NCBI GenBank assembly: GCA_963716685.1
Contig: CAVQTR010000003.1
Span: 2,356,001-2,420,000, forward strand
DNA length: 64,000 nucleotides
Source of the DNA: JALYXI01 sp963716685
GTDB lineage: Bacteria > Acidobacteriota > Terriglobia > Bryobacterales > Bryobacteraceae
Direction of reading: 5' to 3'
A program made the translations under genes and the position numbers. The stretch's first letter is position 1; each line of letters opens with the position of its first letter. Positions 49,443 through 57,639 of this stretch are shown piece after piece. The notes beneath the pieces were generated by a model. That model made no database searches and was not told where the DNA came from. It saw nothing but the letters and a program-made list of their open reading frames with translations.

Positions 49443-52400
49443 ATGCGTCCCCGCATCCTCCTCACCCTCCTTACCCTAAGTGTGCTCGCGCCTCAGTCCT
49501 TCGCCCAGAGCGACACCACCGTCCTGCGCGGCCGCGTCACTGACCCCGCCGGGCTTGCCGCGCCCAACGCGCAGCTCACCCTGACCGCCGAAGCCACCGG
49601 CGCCCTCCGCAACACCCACAGTGACACCATCGGCGCATACCGTTTCGACCTGCTGCCGCCCGGCGACTACTCCCTCCGCGTCGTCGCGCCCGGTTTCCAC
49701 AGCTTTGACGCCCATGGCCTCCATCTCCAGGTCGCCCTCACGTCGTCGTTCGACGTCACCCTCGCCGTTGGCGCCGTCACCGAAGCCATCCAGGTCAGCG
49801 CGGACGTCTCCACCCTCGAAACCACCACGGCCGCGCAGGGCACCGTCATCTCCAGCGAAAAGGTCAAAGCCCTGCCCCTCAACGGAAGGCAGTTTCTCCA
49901 GCTCGCGCTCCTCTCGCCCGGCACCAACAGCGGCGGTCTCGCCGTCCAGCAGAACTCCCTGCGTCAGGGCGAAATCGGCGGCCTCAGCGTCGCCGGCCAG
50001 CGCACCAACGATTCCGCCTATCTGCTCGACGGCGTCATGAATACCGACCCCGATTACAACGCCCTCAACTATGTGCCCGTCGTCGATGCCATCGCCGAGT
50101 TTCAGGTCCAGGTGGCCCAGTACAGCGCCGAATATGGCCGCGCCTCCGGTGGCCAGATCAACGTTGTCACGCAATCCGGCACCAACCGCTGGCATGGCGC
50201 CGCGTGGGACTTCCTCCGCAACAATCGCCTCGACGCCCGGCCCTTCAACCTCACCACCTCGCCTGATGTCCCCGAGTTCCGCCGCAACCAGTTCGGCGGC
50301 CTCGTCGGCGGACCCATCCTGCACAACAAGCTCTTCGGCTTTTTCACTTACGAAGGTCTGCGCAATCGCCAGGCGGCCGCCAACCTGACCACCGTGGCCG
50401 TGCCCGACCAGTTCCAGCGTGCCGGCGACTTCTCAAAAGAAATCGCCACCACAGTCATCTATGATCCCTCCAGCACCCTCACGAGCGGCCTCCGCGCCCC
50501 GTTTCCCGGCAACGTCATCCCCGCCAGCCGCATCAATCCCGCTGTCGCCGCGGCTTTCAGCACGCTGCCGCTTCCCAACCTCTCCGGCGGCCTCTACATC
50601 AACACCACAGATGTGCTCCGGCAGGATAACGACAACGTTTCCGCTCGGGTCGATTACACGCTGTCAGACAAGCTCCAGTTCTTCACCCGCTATTCCACCG
50701 CCACCGAAGATGCGGCCATCCCCGCGACCCTGCCCGGCCGCGAAGGCCTGAATAATTCCATTCCCCGCAACGCGGCCGCCGGGTTCACGCAGGTGCTTGC
50801 GCCCAACAAAGTGAACGACATCCGCCTCGGCTTCAGCCGCCTCAACTTTCTCTACGGCCTCCCCGAACCCTCGTTCAACGTGAATGGAACGACAGCGGCG
50901 CTTCCCAACTTCATCGTGGGCCAGCTCAATTTCGGCGGCGCTGGCCCCTACAACGCCACCGGCCCCGGCGGCATCGCCCAGTCGCGCGACAACGTTTATC
51001 AGCTCTGGGACGTCTTCGCCTGGCAGCTCGGCCGGCATTCCCTCAAAATGGGCGGCGAGTTCGATGCCTTCCAGTACGTCCGCTTCGAGTATGCCGATCC
51101 GTTAGGCTCCCTAACCTTCACCGGAGGCTATACAAATGCCACCGCCGCCGCGCCCAAACCCGGCGACAAGAGTGGCGATGCCCTCGCCTCCGCTCTCCTC
51201 GGCCTGCCCCAGACCGCCGTCCGCACCCTCGGACCTAACCGCATCGATGGCCGCCAGAAGAATTACGCCGCGTTCCTGCAGGACGATTTCCGCCTCACCA
51301 GCGCGCTCACCATCAACATGGGCCTGCGCTACGAAGTCTCGCCGCCCCTCAGCGATATCCGCCACCAGCTCAGCTCCATTGATTTCAGCACCGCGCCATC
51401 GCCTAATGACATCTTCGCCACCGCTAAGCAGGGCATCTACAGTCCCACCTTATTTGTCTGCGGCCGCGACGGCTATCCCGGCGGATGCGCCGCCTCCAAC
51501 TGGAAGAACTTCAGCCCGCGCCTCGGTGCCGCCTGGCAGGTCAACAGCAAAACCGTGATCCGCGCCGGTGCCGGTCTCTATTACGGCACGCAGGACGACA
51601 ACACCCTCCTGAAACTCGCCCAGACCCTGCCCACCACTTACAACCAGACCCTTACCTTCAACGCGTATGTCCCGCAGGTCACGCTCGCCAACGTCTTCGC
51701 CCCCGCGGTTGTCGGCACGGCCTCCATCACCGCCGCCGCCATCGACCTGCATCAGGGCACGCCTTACTCGCCGCAATGGAGCTTCAACATCCAGCGCTCG
51801 CTCGCGCGCGATACGGTCCTCGAAGTCGGCTACCTCGGTTCCGCCGGCGTCCATCTCGAGCAGAACGTGCAGGTCAACAATTCCCTGCCCGGCACAGTCG
51901 CGAAGCGGCCCTATTTCGGTCTCACGCTCGCTCCCGCCGTGCAAAGCGCGTTGCAATTTCCCGCCACATCCACAGTCGTGCCCGTCACCACCATCAATTA
52001 CTTCCCGCATTCCGCGCACAGCAATTACCACGCGCTTCTTGCGCGCTTCGAGCGGCGCTATTCCAGTGGTTTTTCCATTCTGAATTCGTTCACTTACTCG
52101 AAGGCGCTCACCAACGCCCCGCAGTACCGCAATGCCGGCGGCATCACCGGTGACGAAAACTCGCCTCCGCAGAACTCCTTCAACCTCGCCTCGGACCGTT
52201 CGCCCGCCTACTTCAACACCAAATTCCGCAACGTCACTTCGGGTGTCTACGAGTTGCCTTTCGGACACGGCCGGCGCATGCTCACCAGCGGCGCGGGTGC
52301 GTGGCTCGCCGGCGGATGGCAGGTCTCCGGCACCCTGCAGTTACAAAGCGGCTTCCCCTACACCATCAATTACAAGGGCGATCCCATTAATATCGGCGGC

Positions 52401-52781
52401 GGCAGCGGCGGCATCCTCGTGCGTCCCAATTACGCGCTCGATGCCAGCGGCAACAACGTGAATCCCAATCTGCCCTCGGATCAGCGAACCACGTCCCGCT
52501 ACTTCAACACCGCGGCCTTCGTCCAGCCCATCTATTCGTTCGGCGATGTCGCCCGGAACTCCATGGTCGGAGCCAGCCTGTTCAATCTGGATGCCACGGT
52601 CGCCCGCAACTTCCGCATCGCCGAGCGCGCCAACCTTCAGTTCCGCGCTGAGTTCTTCAACCTGGCCAACCATCCCAACTACGGTCTGATCGGGAGAGTG
52701 ATCAACGATCCCACCTTCGGCATCGTCCAGAACCAGCTCCCCCCGCGTCAGATTCAGTTTGCTTTGAAGTTTAGCTTTTAA
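49443..52781 (+). CDS. Oar-like TonB-dependent receptor (copy 5)
   Basis: About 1,112 residues from the ATG at 49443 (an upstream TTG extends the frame but lies outside the signal). The signal peptide ends SFAQ; the carboxypeptidase-regulatory-like domain reads LRGRVTDPAGLAAPNAQL. The plug contains LPLNGRQFLQLALLSPGT, YLLDGVMNTDPDYNAL and VTQSGTNRWHGAAWDFLRN. The barrel ends in FALKFSF with a terminal phenylalanine. It is the only receptor on the plus strand. A 241-base gap separates it from the hydrolase gene upstream; nothing is recognised there. The stop lies three bases from that of the convergent G1 peptidase. The cargo is unknown. Confidence 0.92.
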   Translation: MRPRILLTLLTLSVLAPQSFAQSDTTVLRGRVTDPAGLAAPNAQLTLTAEATGALRNTHSDTIGAYRFDLLPPGDYSLRVVAPGFHSFDAHGLHLQVALTSSFDVTLAVGAVTEAIQVSADVSTLETTTAAQGTVISSEKVKALPLNGRQFLQLALLSPGTNSGGLAVQQNSLRQGEIGGLSVAGQRTNDSAYLLDGVMNTDPDYNALNYVPVVDAIAEFQVQVAQYSAEYGRASGGQINVVTQSGTNRWHGAAWDFLRNNRLDARPFNLTTSPDVPEFRRNQFGGLVGGPILHNKLFGFFTYEGLRNRQAAANLTTVAVPDQFQRAGDFSKEIATTVIYDPSSTLTSGLRAPFPGNVIPASRINPAVAAAFSTLPLPNLSGGLYINTTDVLRQDNDNVSARVDYTLSDKLQFFTRYSTATEDAAIPATLPGREGLNNSIPRNAAAGFTQVLAPNKVNDIRLGFSRLNFLYGLPEPSFNVNGTTAALPNFIVGQLNFGGAGPYNATGPGGIAQSRDNVYQLWDVFAWQLGRHSLKMGGEFDAFQYVRFEYADPLGSLTFTGGYTNATAAAPKPGDKSGDALASALLGLPQTAVRTLGPNRIDGRQKNYAAFLQDDFRLTSALTINMGLRYEVSPPLSDIRHQLSSIDFSTAPSPNDIFATAKQGIYSPTLFVCGRDGYPGGCAASNWKNFSPRLGAAWQVNSKTVIRAGAGLYYGTQDDNTLLKLAQTLPTTYNQTLTFNAYVPQVTLANVFAPAVVGTASITAAAIDLHQGTPYSPQWSFNIQRSLARDTVLEVGYLGSAGVHLEQNVQVNNSLPGTVAKRPYFGLTLAPAVQSALQFPATSTVVPVTTINYFPHSAHSNYHALLARFERRYSSGFSILNSFTYSKALTNAPQYRNAGGITGDENSPPQNSFNLASDRSPAYFNTKFRNVTSGVYELPFGHGRRMLTSGAGAWLAGGWQVSGTLQLQSGFPYTINYKGDPINIGGGSGGILVRPNYALDASGNNVNPNLPSDQRTTSRYFNTAAFVQPIYSFGDVARNSMVGASLFNLDATVARNFRIAERANLQFRAEFFNLANHPNYGLIGRVINDPTFGIVQNQLPPRQIQFALKFSF

Positions 52782-52784
52782 GCC

Positions 52785-53669
52785 TTACGGCCCCGCGTTT
52801 ACCCAGGTCACGGAGAAGTCGCTGTTCGGCGAGAGCGCGCTTGTCTGCGCCTTCACCGTTGACGACGAACTCGAGCTCACCATATTGATCTGCTGCACGT
52901 TATTCCCGAAGGCGCTGATCGGATTCGTCGTTCCGTTGATTGTCGCCAGGTTCCCCATGAACGAAACCGATCCGAAATCGGCAAGAGGCAGCACGCCTCC
53001 CCCCAGCTGGCAGCACGGCGCTTCCGCAATCCACTCGGCCGAGGTCTGCTTTGCCGCGGCCACCACGCTCGATGTGCTGAACGTCAGGCCTTTTGTCGTG
53101 TCGGTGATCGTCACGGTAAACGTCGGGCCGTTACCGCGCCGCCCGTTGCTGCTCTGGCCCGTGTAAACCACTTCCGCGTTCATCACGTCGCCCGGCTGTA
53201 CCGAACCATTCGCAAACTGCACGAAGTAGGAAGGTCCCGGATAGAACTCGTACCACGCGTAATAGGTCGGCGTACTCCGGCGAATGCCGTCCGGACCCAC
53301 GCAGTCGGAATCAGTTCCGGTCTGTTCCACCGTGCCCGAGTTATCGCCGTCGATCCCCACCCACATCGCCGAATACCCGGCCCGGTCGTTCAGCGCCGCC
53401 GAACAGGTCGCGGTTGGCACCACCCACGAACCCTTTACATCTGTAACCGCCCCATTCGCGGCTGTCACTGCATAGCCGCTCCAGTTAGTCGAGGTCGCCG
53501 CCCCGTTCCGGTCCCCCACCCGAATCAGCGGATACCGGTGGTGATGACGCCCCATGGGGATCACCTTCACCGCCGGCACATGACTCAACGACAAATTGCT
53601 TCCCGCTCCCACACTGCAAAGAATCGCAGCGCTCACCGCTAAGATCCTCACGTTACTCCCCGTCGACAT
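52785..53669 (-). CDS. G1 (eqolisin) family glutamic endopeptidase, secreted
   Basis: A 294-residue protein with a signal peptide and a short propeptide containing RHHHRYPLIR. The mature part starts at STNWSGYAVTA (about residue 60), the classic opening of the G1/A4 family. The catalytic pair is visible: Gln116 in GTVEQTGTDSDC and Glu212 in TSAEWIAEAP. Supporting blocks are GYSAMWVGIDGD and YYAWYEFYPGPSYFV. G1 peptidases are beta-sandwich enzymes active at acidic pH, best known from fungi and also present in soil Acidobacteriota and actinobacteria. It starts 27 bases after the glycosidase-like lipoprotein gene on the same strand, a likely operon. Role: extracellular protein degradation in acid soil. 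Confidence 0.92.
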   Translation of the reverse strand: MSTGSNVRILAVSAAILCSVGAGSNLSLSHVPAVKVIPMGRHHHRYPLIRVGDRNGAATSTNWSGYAVTAANGAVTDVKGSWVVPTATCSAALNDRAGYSAMWVGIDGDNSGTVEQTGTDSDCVGPDGIRRSTPTYYAWYEFYPGPSYFVQFANGSVQPGDVMNAEVVYTGQSSNGRRGNGPTFTVTITDTTKGLTFSTSSVVAAAKQTSAEWIAEAPCCQLGGGVLPLADFGSVSFMGNLATINGTTNPISAFGNNVQQINMVSSSSSSTVKAQTSALSPNSDFSVTWVNAGP

Positions 53670-53696
53670 AAACTTTCATTACCTCTCAGCTTGTAA

Positions 53697-55337
53697 TTAC
53701 GGACGTCCGCGTCCGTACCGGAGCATCATACCCCACTGCGGTGGCCGCGTGCGCCGGTAACTCTCCCACGCCTCGCGCGCGCCGCGGGCATAACTCTCCA
53801 GCTCGGAATAATCGTCCCGCCACGTCGTGTACATCATTCCCGCCACGCCCGGAATCCCCGTTGCGTGCGCCATCTCCCGCCTCGCCGCCGCCGCTCCATC
53901 GTGATCCGCCGTGTCGTAATAACCTGCAATCACCTGCCGGTGCGCTACCGGCTGCCGCGGGTCGTCTCCCGAAAACCAGGTCAACGAGGGTGTCAGCCGG
54001 TCCAGATTCCAGTTCATCAGCGTCACCTCCGCCGGCAGCCCCTCCCACGATCCCGCCAGCGTCCCTTCAGCAAACGCATAGTGCGCATGCGCGTTGTGAT
54101 ACGGGTCGAACATGTCGCTCCACACATACAGCGGCCCAAACGGTTGCAGCGCCGCCGCCGTCCGCTGGAAGCTCCACGCCAGCAGCTGCCCCGCTGTCAT
54201 CCCCTTCGCCCGGCACTGCGCGCACGAGTTCAGGTGCCGCATCTCGTCATGGCTCAGCAGCAGGCCCGAGCCCGCCCGCACCAGCCCCGCCACTTCGCGC
54301 GCGTTCTCCCGCACCCACCGTTCCACCGCCGCATCCGTCAGGCACGCCCCCACCGCATCGTCATAGAATGGCGCCACCGCGTAGTAATCCATTGCCACCA
54401 GCTGCCCCGGCCGCAGCCGGCTGCCCGCCGGCAGCGTCACCGCGCCCGGGTCGTGATAGTTGTCCTTTTCGAATCGCGGATCGCGCAGCAGCTTCGCATC
54501 GTGCACCGGGTCGAAATCCTTCCCCTCCGCAAACACGATCGACGGGTCCCCCGTGTCATACACCCGCAGCGGCGTGCCCGCCCGCCGGAGCACATACACC
54601 AGCGCGGTCTCTTCGATGAAGAACCGATCCATCCACAGCTCTCCGTTCGCCGCGCCAAACGCCCCAGCCGCAAACTGCAGCGTCGTCGAATCCGCGCTGT
54701 TAAACGTATAGTCCAGCGGCGTCCAGTCCTGGTCCGGCGGCGGATGCAGCCCCGCGTCCATCCGCGTCTTCTTCCCGTCGAACACCTCCACCTGTGCTTG
54801 CCCGTGGAATCCGCTCGTCCGGCAAAACACGCGCAGATGATACTGCCGCCACGGAATCACGTTCAATCGCATCCGCACCCCCTGCCGCGGACCCGTAGTG
54901 ACCTCCTCTGACGCGCTCTTCACCTGCTCCAGCCGCGTCCCCGCCGCGTCCACGCGGAACATCGTCCCAATCACCCGCTGCCCCTCCGCCCAGTTCGGAT
55001 TGGTTATCAGCATGTCGTTCGAGCGCCCGTACGGAGCCGCCAGCGGCATCACTCGCAGCCCCCGCCCCTGCGCATACTCGATCACCTCGCGCAGATACCC
55101 CCGGTTCCTCTCCGGCCACTCCGGACTGCTCATAAAGATCAGGCTCGAATCCCACAGCGCCATCCCCGTGTAGCCCGCCCGCGCCGCCCGGTCGATCAGC
55201 GCCTTGCTCGCGCGCACCGCCTCCGGCGACACCAAATAGCTGTGATGCCAGTACCACAGCTCCATCGCCTCCGGCCGCGCGCAGCCCCCCAGCACCGCGC
55301 AAACCGCCAGCACCCCCGCAACCCGATAGTGGTTCAT
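53697..55337 (-). CDS. Glycoside-hydrolase-like lipoprotein
   Basis: 546 residues from the ATG at 55337, with a lipobox (VCAVLGGC, cysteine 19). The start MELWYWHHSYLVSPE and RAARAGYTGMALWDSSLIFM look like the first strands of a TIM-barrel glycosidase. The middle (about 130-235) is a beta-rich, carbohydrate-binding-like insert (YHLRVFCRTSGFHGQAQVEV, ELWMDRFFIEETALV). The C-terminal half restores barrel motifs (LLLSHDEMRHLNSCAQC, LYVWSDMFDPYHNAHAHY, VAGMMYTTWRDDYSELESY). Asp/Glu residues in HDEMRHL and WSDMFDP may be catalytic. The layout recalls GH20-related families, but I cannot assign one. The much longer open frame upstream runs antisense through the next gene and is rejected. It is transcribed with the G1 peptidase. 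Confidence 0.78.
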   Translation of the reverse strand: MNHYRVAGVLAVCAVLGGCARPEAMELWYWHHSYLVSPEAVRASKALIDRAARAGYTGMALWDSSLIFMSSPEWPERNRGYLREVIEYAQGRGLRVMPLAAPYGRSNDMLITNPNWAEGQRVIGTMFRVDAAGTRLEQVKSASEEVTTGPRQGVRMRLNVIPWRQYHLRVFCRTSGFHGQAQVEVFDGKKTRMDAGLHPPPDQDWTPLDYTFNSADSTTLQFAAGAFGAANGELWMDRFFIEETALVYVLRRAGTPLRVYDTGDPSIVFAEGKDFDPVHDAKLLRDPRFEKDNYHDPGAVTLPAGSRLRPGQLVAMDYYAVAPFYDDAVGACLTDAAVERWVRENAREVAGLVRAGSGLLLSHDEMRHLNSCAQCRAKGMTAGQLLAWSFQRTAAALQPFGPLYVWSDMFDPYHNAHAHYAFAEGTLAGSWEGLPAEVTLMNWNLDRLTPSLTWFSGDDPRQPVAHRQVIAGYYDTADHDGAAAARREMAHATGIPGVAGMMYTTWRDDYSELESYARGAREAWESYRRTRPPQWGMMLRYGRGRP

Positions 55338-55349
55338 AACCGGACTTCT

Positions 55350-55355
55350 TATAAT
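55350..55355 (+). promoter_or_regulatory. TATAAT box of a likely leaderless gene
   Basis: A perfect TATAAT ends six bases before the ATG at 55362, which is where transcription should begin. There is no ribosome site. The gap between the two divergent start codons is only 24 bases, and the opposite strand reads CATTAT/TTATAA in the same place. Confidence 0.5.
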
Positions 55356-55361
55356 GAACAA

Positions 55362-56852
55362 ATGCCACGCCGTGGCACAGCCCTCACGGTCTGTGCGGGT
55401 TTCGCCATCGCGCTGTTCGTCCTCTGTTTCTACCACCTCACCGCCCTCGGCATGTTCGGGCCGGACGAACCGCGCTACGCCGCCATCGGCCGCGAGATGG
55501 CCCGCTCCGGTGACTGGATCACCCCCCGCCTCTGGGGCTCTCCCTGGTTCGAAAAGCCCGCGCTCCTCTATTGGATGACCGCCCTCGGCACCCTCGCCGG
55601 CCTCGGCCCCGACCTCGCCCCCCGCCTGCCCGTTGCCGTTCTCAGCGCGCTGTTCCTGGTTTTCTTCTACTGGCGGCTCCGCCTTGCCTTCGGCTCGCGC
55701 CCGGCTCTCTACGCCGTCATGATTCTCGCCACCTGCGCCGGCTGGGTCGCCTTCAGCCAGATCGCCGTCACCGACCTGCCGCTCGCCGCCTCCTTCTCCG
55801 CCGCCCTTCTGCTCGCCTTCCCCTGGCTGCGCGCGCGCGATCGCCGCCTCCTGCCCGCCGCCGCCGCGTGTCTCGGTCTCGCCGTACTCGCCAAAGGTCT
55901 CGTGCCCCTCGTGCTCGCGCTCCCGTTGCTCTGGGTCGCCCGCAAACAGCTGCGCGACCTTTTGCGCCCCGCTGTGCTCGCCTCCTTCAGCCTGGTCGCC
56001 GTCCCCTGGTATCTGCTCTGCTGGCTGCGCAACGGCATGCCCTTCATCGACGTGTTCTTCCTCGAGCACCAGCTCGGCCGTTTCACCTCCACCGCCCTGC
56101 AGCATGGCCAGCCCGTCTGGTTTTACCTCCCCGATCTCCTCGCGCTGCTCTTCCCCTGGTGCTTCGCGCTGCCCCTGCTGCTGCGCCGTGATCTTTATGC
56201 CTCCCCCGAAACGCAGCTCGCGCTCCTCACCGTCGTTTGGGGGCTCGTCTTCTTCAGCGCCTCCGCCAACAAACTCGCCAGCTATCTCCTGCCGCTGCTT
56301 CCGCTGCTCGCCCTCCTGATCGGCCTCGCCGTCGCTCGTGCCACCTTCGCCGCCGGCTGGCTGACCGGTTCCGTTCTGGTCTTTGCTTTTGTCCCCGTCA
56401 TCTCGTGGATGCTCCCCATCGCCATGGCCGAAGGCCTGCGCCACGCCTATCCCGTCGACGACGCCGTGCGCGGCCGCGCCGCCCTCCTGATGCCGTTCCT
56501 GCTGCTGCTCGCCGTCGCCGGTCTCGTTGCCGATCGCCGCGGCCACCGCTGGGTTCCCGTAGCCCTCGTCTTCACCCTCGCAACGGCCTCCGTCGCCTGG
56601 CTCAAAGCCCGCGATCTCCCTGCCATCGATGCCCGGCTCACGGCCCGTTCCCTCTGGCGCGAAGCCACGGCCCAGCCCACGCCGGTCTGCGCCGGAAAGA
56701 TGGACCGCGCCTGGCGCTACGGCCTGAACTACTATTCCGAAGGCCGCCTCCACGATTGCGGCCCCGCCCCGCGCGGCCCGGTGATCATACAAAAAGACCG
56801 CAATGTCCGAATTCAACCCGCTCCACTGTCACAATCCACACGCACGCAGTAG
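55362..56852 (+). CDS. ArnT/PMT-like (GT39/GT83) membrane glycosyltransferase
   Basis: A 496-residue integral membrane protein. The family hallmark is in the first loop: FGPDEPRYAAIGREMARSGD, followed by WGSPWFEKPALLYWM, as in ArnT and PMT-type lipid-linked sugar transferases (the Asp-Glu pair binds metal or substrate). About ten hydrophobic helices follow (ALYAVMILATCAGWVAFSQI, LLAFPWL, LLPLLPLLALLIGLAV). A short periplasmic C-terminal part has WRYGLNYYSEGRLHDCGPAP. It would move a sugar from a polyprenyl phosphate carrier to lipid A, another lipid or protein on the outer face of the inner membrane. The ATG at 55362 is chosen over the longer frame, which overlaps the divergent gene. Acceptor and sugar unknown. 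Confidence 0.88.
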   Translation: MPRRGTALTVCAGFAIALFVLCFYHLTALGMFGPDEPRYAAIGREMARSGDWITPRLWGSPWFEKPALLYWMTALGTLAGLGPDLAPRLPVAVLSALFLVFFYWRLRLAFGSRPALYAVMILATCAGWVAFSQIAVTDLPLAASFSAALLLAFPWLRARDRRLLPAAAACLGLAVLAKGLVPLVLALPLLWVARKQLRDLLRPAVLASFSLVAVPWYLLCWLRNGMPFIDVFFLEHQLGRFTSTALQHGQPVWFYLPDLLALLFPWCFALPLLLRRDLYASPETQLALLTVVWGLVFFSASANKLASYLLPLLPLLALLIGLAVARATFAAGWLTGSVLVFAFVPVISWMLPIAMAEGLRHAYPVDDAVRGRAALLMPFLLLLAVAGLVADRRGHRWVPVALVFTLATASVAWLKARDLPAIDARLTARSLWREATAQPTPVCAGKMDRAWRYGLNYYSEGRLHDCGPAPRGPVIIQKDRNVRIQPAPLSQSTRTQ

Positions 56853-56866
56853 AGATGCCGGTGAAC

Positions 56867-56893
56867 TCCTGGTTATGATCCTAAAAACCAGGA
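56867..56893 (+). promoter_or_regulatory. Inverted repeat before the McrBC locus
   Basis: Arms TCCTGGTT (56867-56874) and AACCAGGA (56886-56893) with an 11-base loop. It lies 19 bases before the first gene of the restriction locus. There is no T-run, so an operator or attenuator is as likely as a terminator for the glycosyltransferase. A TATGAT lies inside. Confidence 0.35.
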
Positions 56894-56912
56894 ACACACA
56901 TCTCGACTGCGA

Positions 56913-57629
56913 ATGCCCGAACCCGACCTCTCCCTAACCCCCACTCAACTTTTCGACTGGATACCTTTCTATCGCGCACTCGCCACCGAGCTGCAGCATT
57001 ATCGCGACCGTCAGGCCGAACTGATCGAGTTCCTCCACACGCTTCACACCGAAGGGTTGATCGGAATCTCGTTTGACGACCAGGAAAGCGGCGGCAACCG
57101 GTTCCGTCTGCGCGAGATGGATGGCTTCACTTTCTTCGCGATGTTCAACCGCCAGATCGCTTCGTCTAAGCGCATCGCCATCCTTCATCGGATCCAGCAA
57201 TATTTCCACATCGATGCCGCGGTCCCGGAGACCTTCTCCGGGGTCCCGCTCGTCAATAACCAGCAATCGTGGTTCTTCTCTTACTCCGACGAACGCAAGC
57301 CTGGTGATGTAGACGCACTCTGGGACGTCTTTATACGGGCCTTGCTGCCGGACCCGCTCGCGGACCCAGCTTTCGAGCAGGCATTTGACCGTGCTCTGCA
57401 AGTAAGAGGTACTTCCGTCAACCTCACTATGGGGCTGTTCTGGATCCGGCCCGATAAATTCCTCAACCTCGATTCCGTCAACCGCTCCTATCTCGGCTTG
57501 AAGATTCCCCCGGCCGGCCTTTCCTTCGCCTTCTACAAGGAAACGCTCGCGAAGGTTTCGTCAGCAGCACCCCGATTTCCCACAGCTCTCCCACACACGG
57601 CTTGGCTGGAGAACCTCGAAAAGCAATAA
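56913..57629 (+). CDS. McrB N-terminal-type domain, encoded as a separate gene
   Basis: A 238-residue protein. WIPFYRALATELQHYRDRQAEL, FTFFAMFNRQIASSKRIAIL, VPLVNNQQSWFFSYSDERKPGDVDALW and LTMGLFWIRPDKFLNLDSVN match the long N-terminal domain of many McrB-type proteins. In that position the domain is suspected to recognise DNA or a partner. Here it ends with a stop (57627-57629), and the EVE-AAA+ part begins 10 bases later in the next frame. In many homologues the three parts form one chain. Treating the C near 57624 as extra would join LENLEK to NNPKSMTTAS and make a single protein, so this may be another insertion break. As sequenced it is a separate gene with a coupled neighbour. No signal peptide; cytoplasmic. 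Confidence 0.75.
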   Translation: MPEPDLSLTPTQLFDWIPFYRALATELQHYRDRQAELIEFLHTLHTEGLIGISFDDQESGGNRFRLREMDGFTFFAMFNRQIASSKRIAILHRIQQYFHIDAAVPETFSGVPLVNNQQSWFFSYSDERKPGDVDALWDVFIRALLPDPLADPAFEQAFDRALQVRGTSVNLTMGLFWIRPDKFLNLDSVNRSYLGLKIPPAGLSFAFYKETLAKVSSAAPRFPTALPHTAWLENLEKQ

Positions 57630-57639
57630 TCCGAAAAGC

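Noticed and set aside
55338..56816. N-terminal extension of the minus-strand frame giving a 1,039-residue protein
   Set aside because: It runs antisense through the glycosyltransferase gene, has low-complexity acidic repeats typical of GC-rich shadow frames, and the true start with a lipobox is at 55337.
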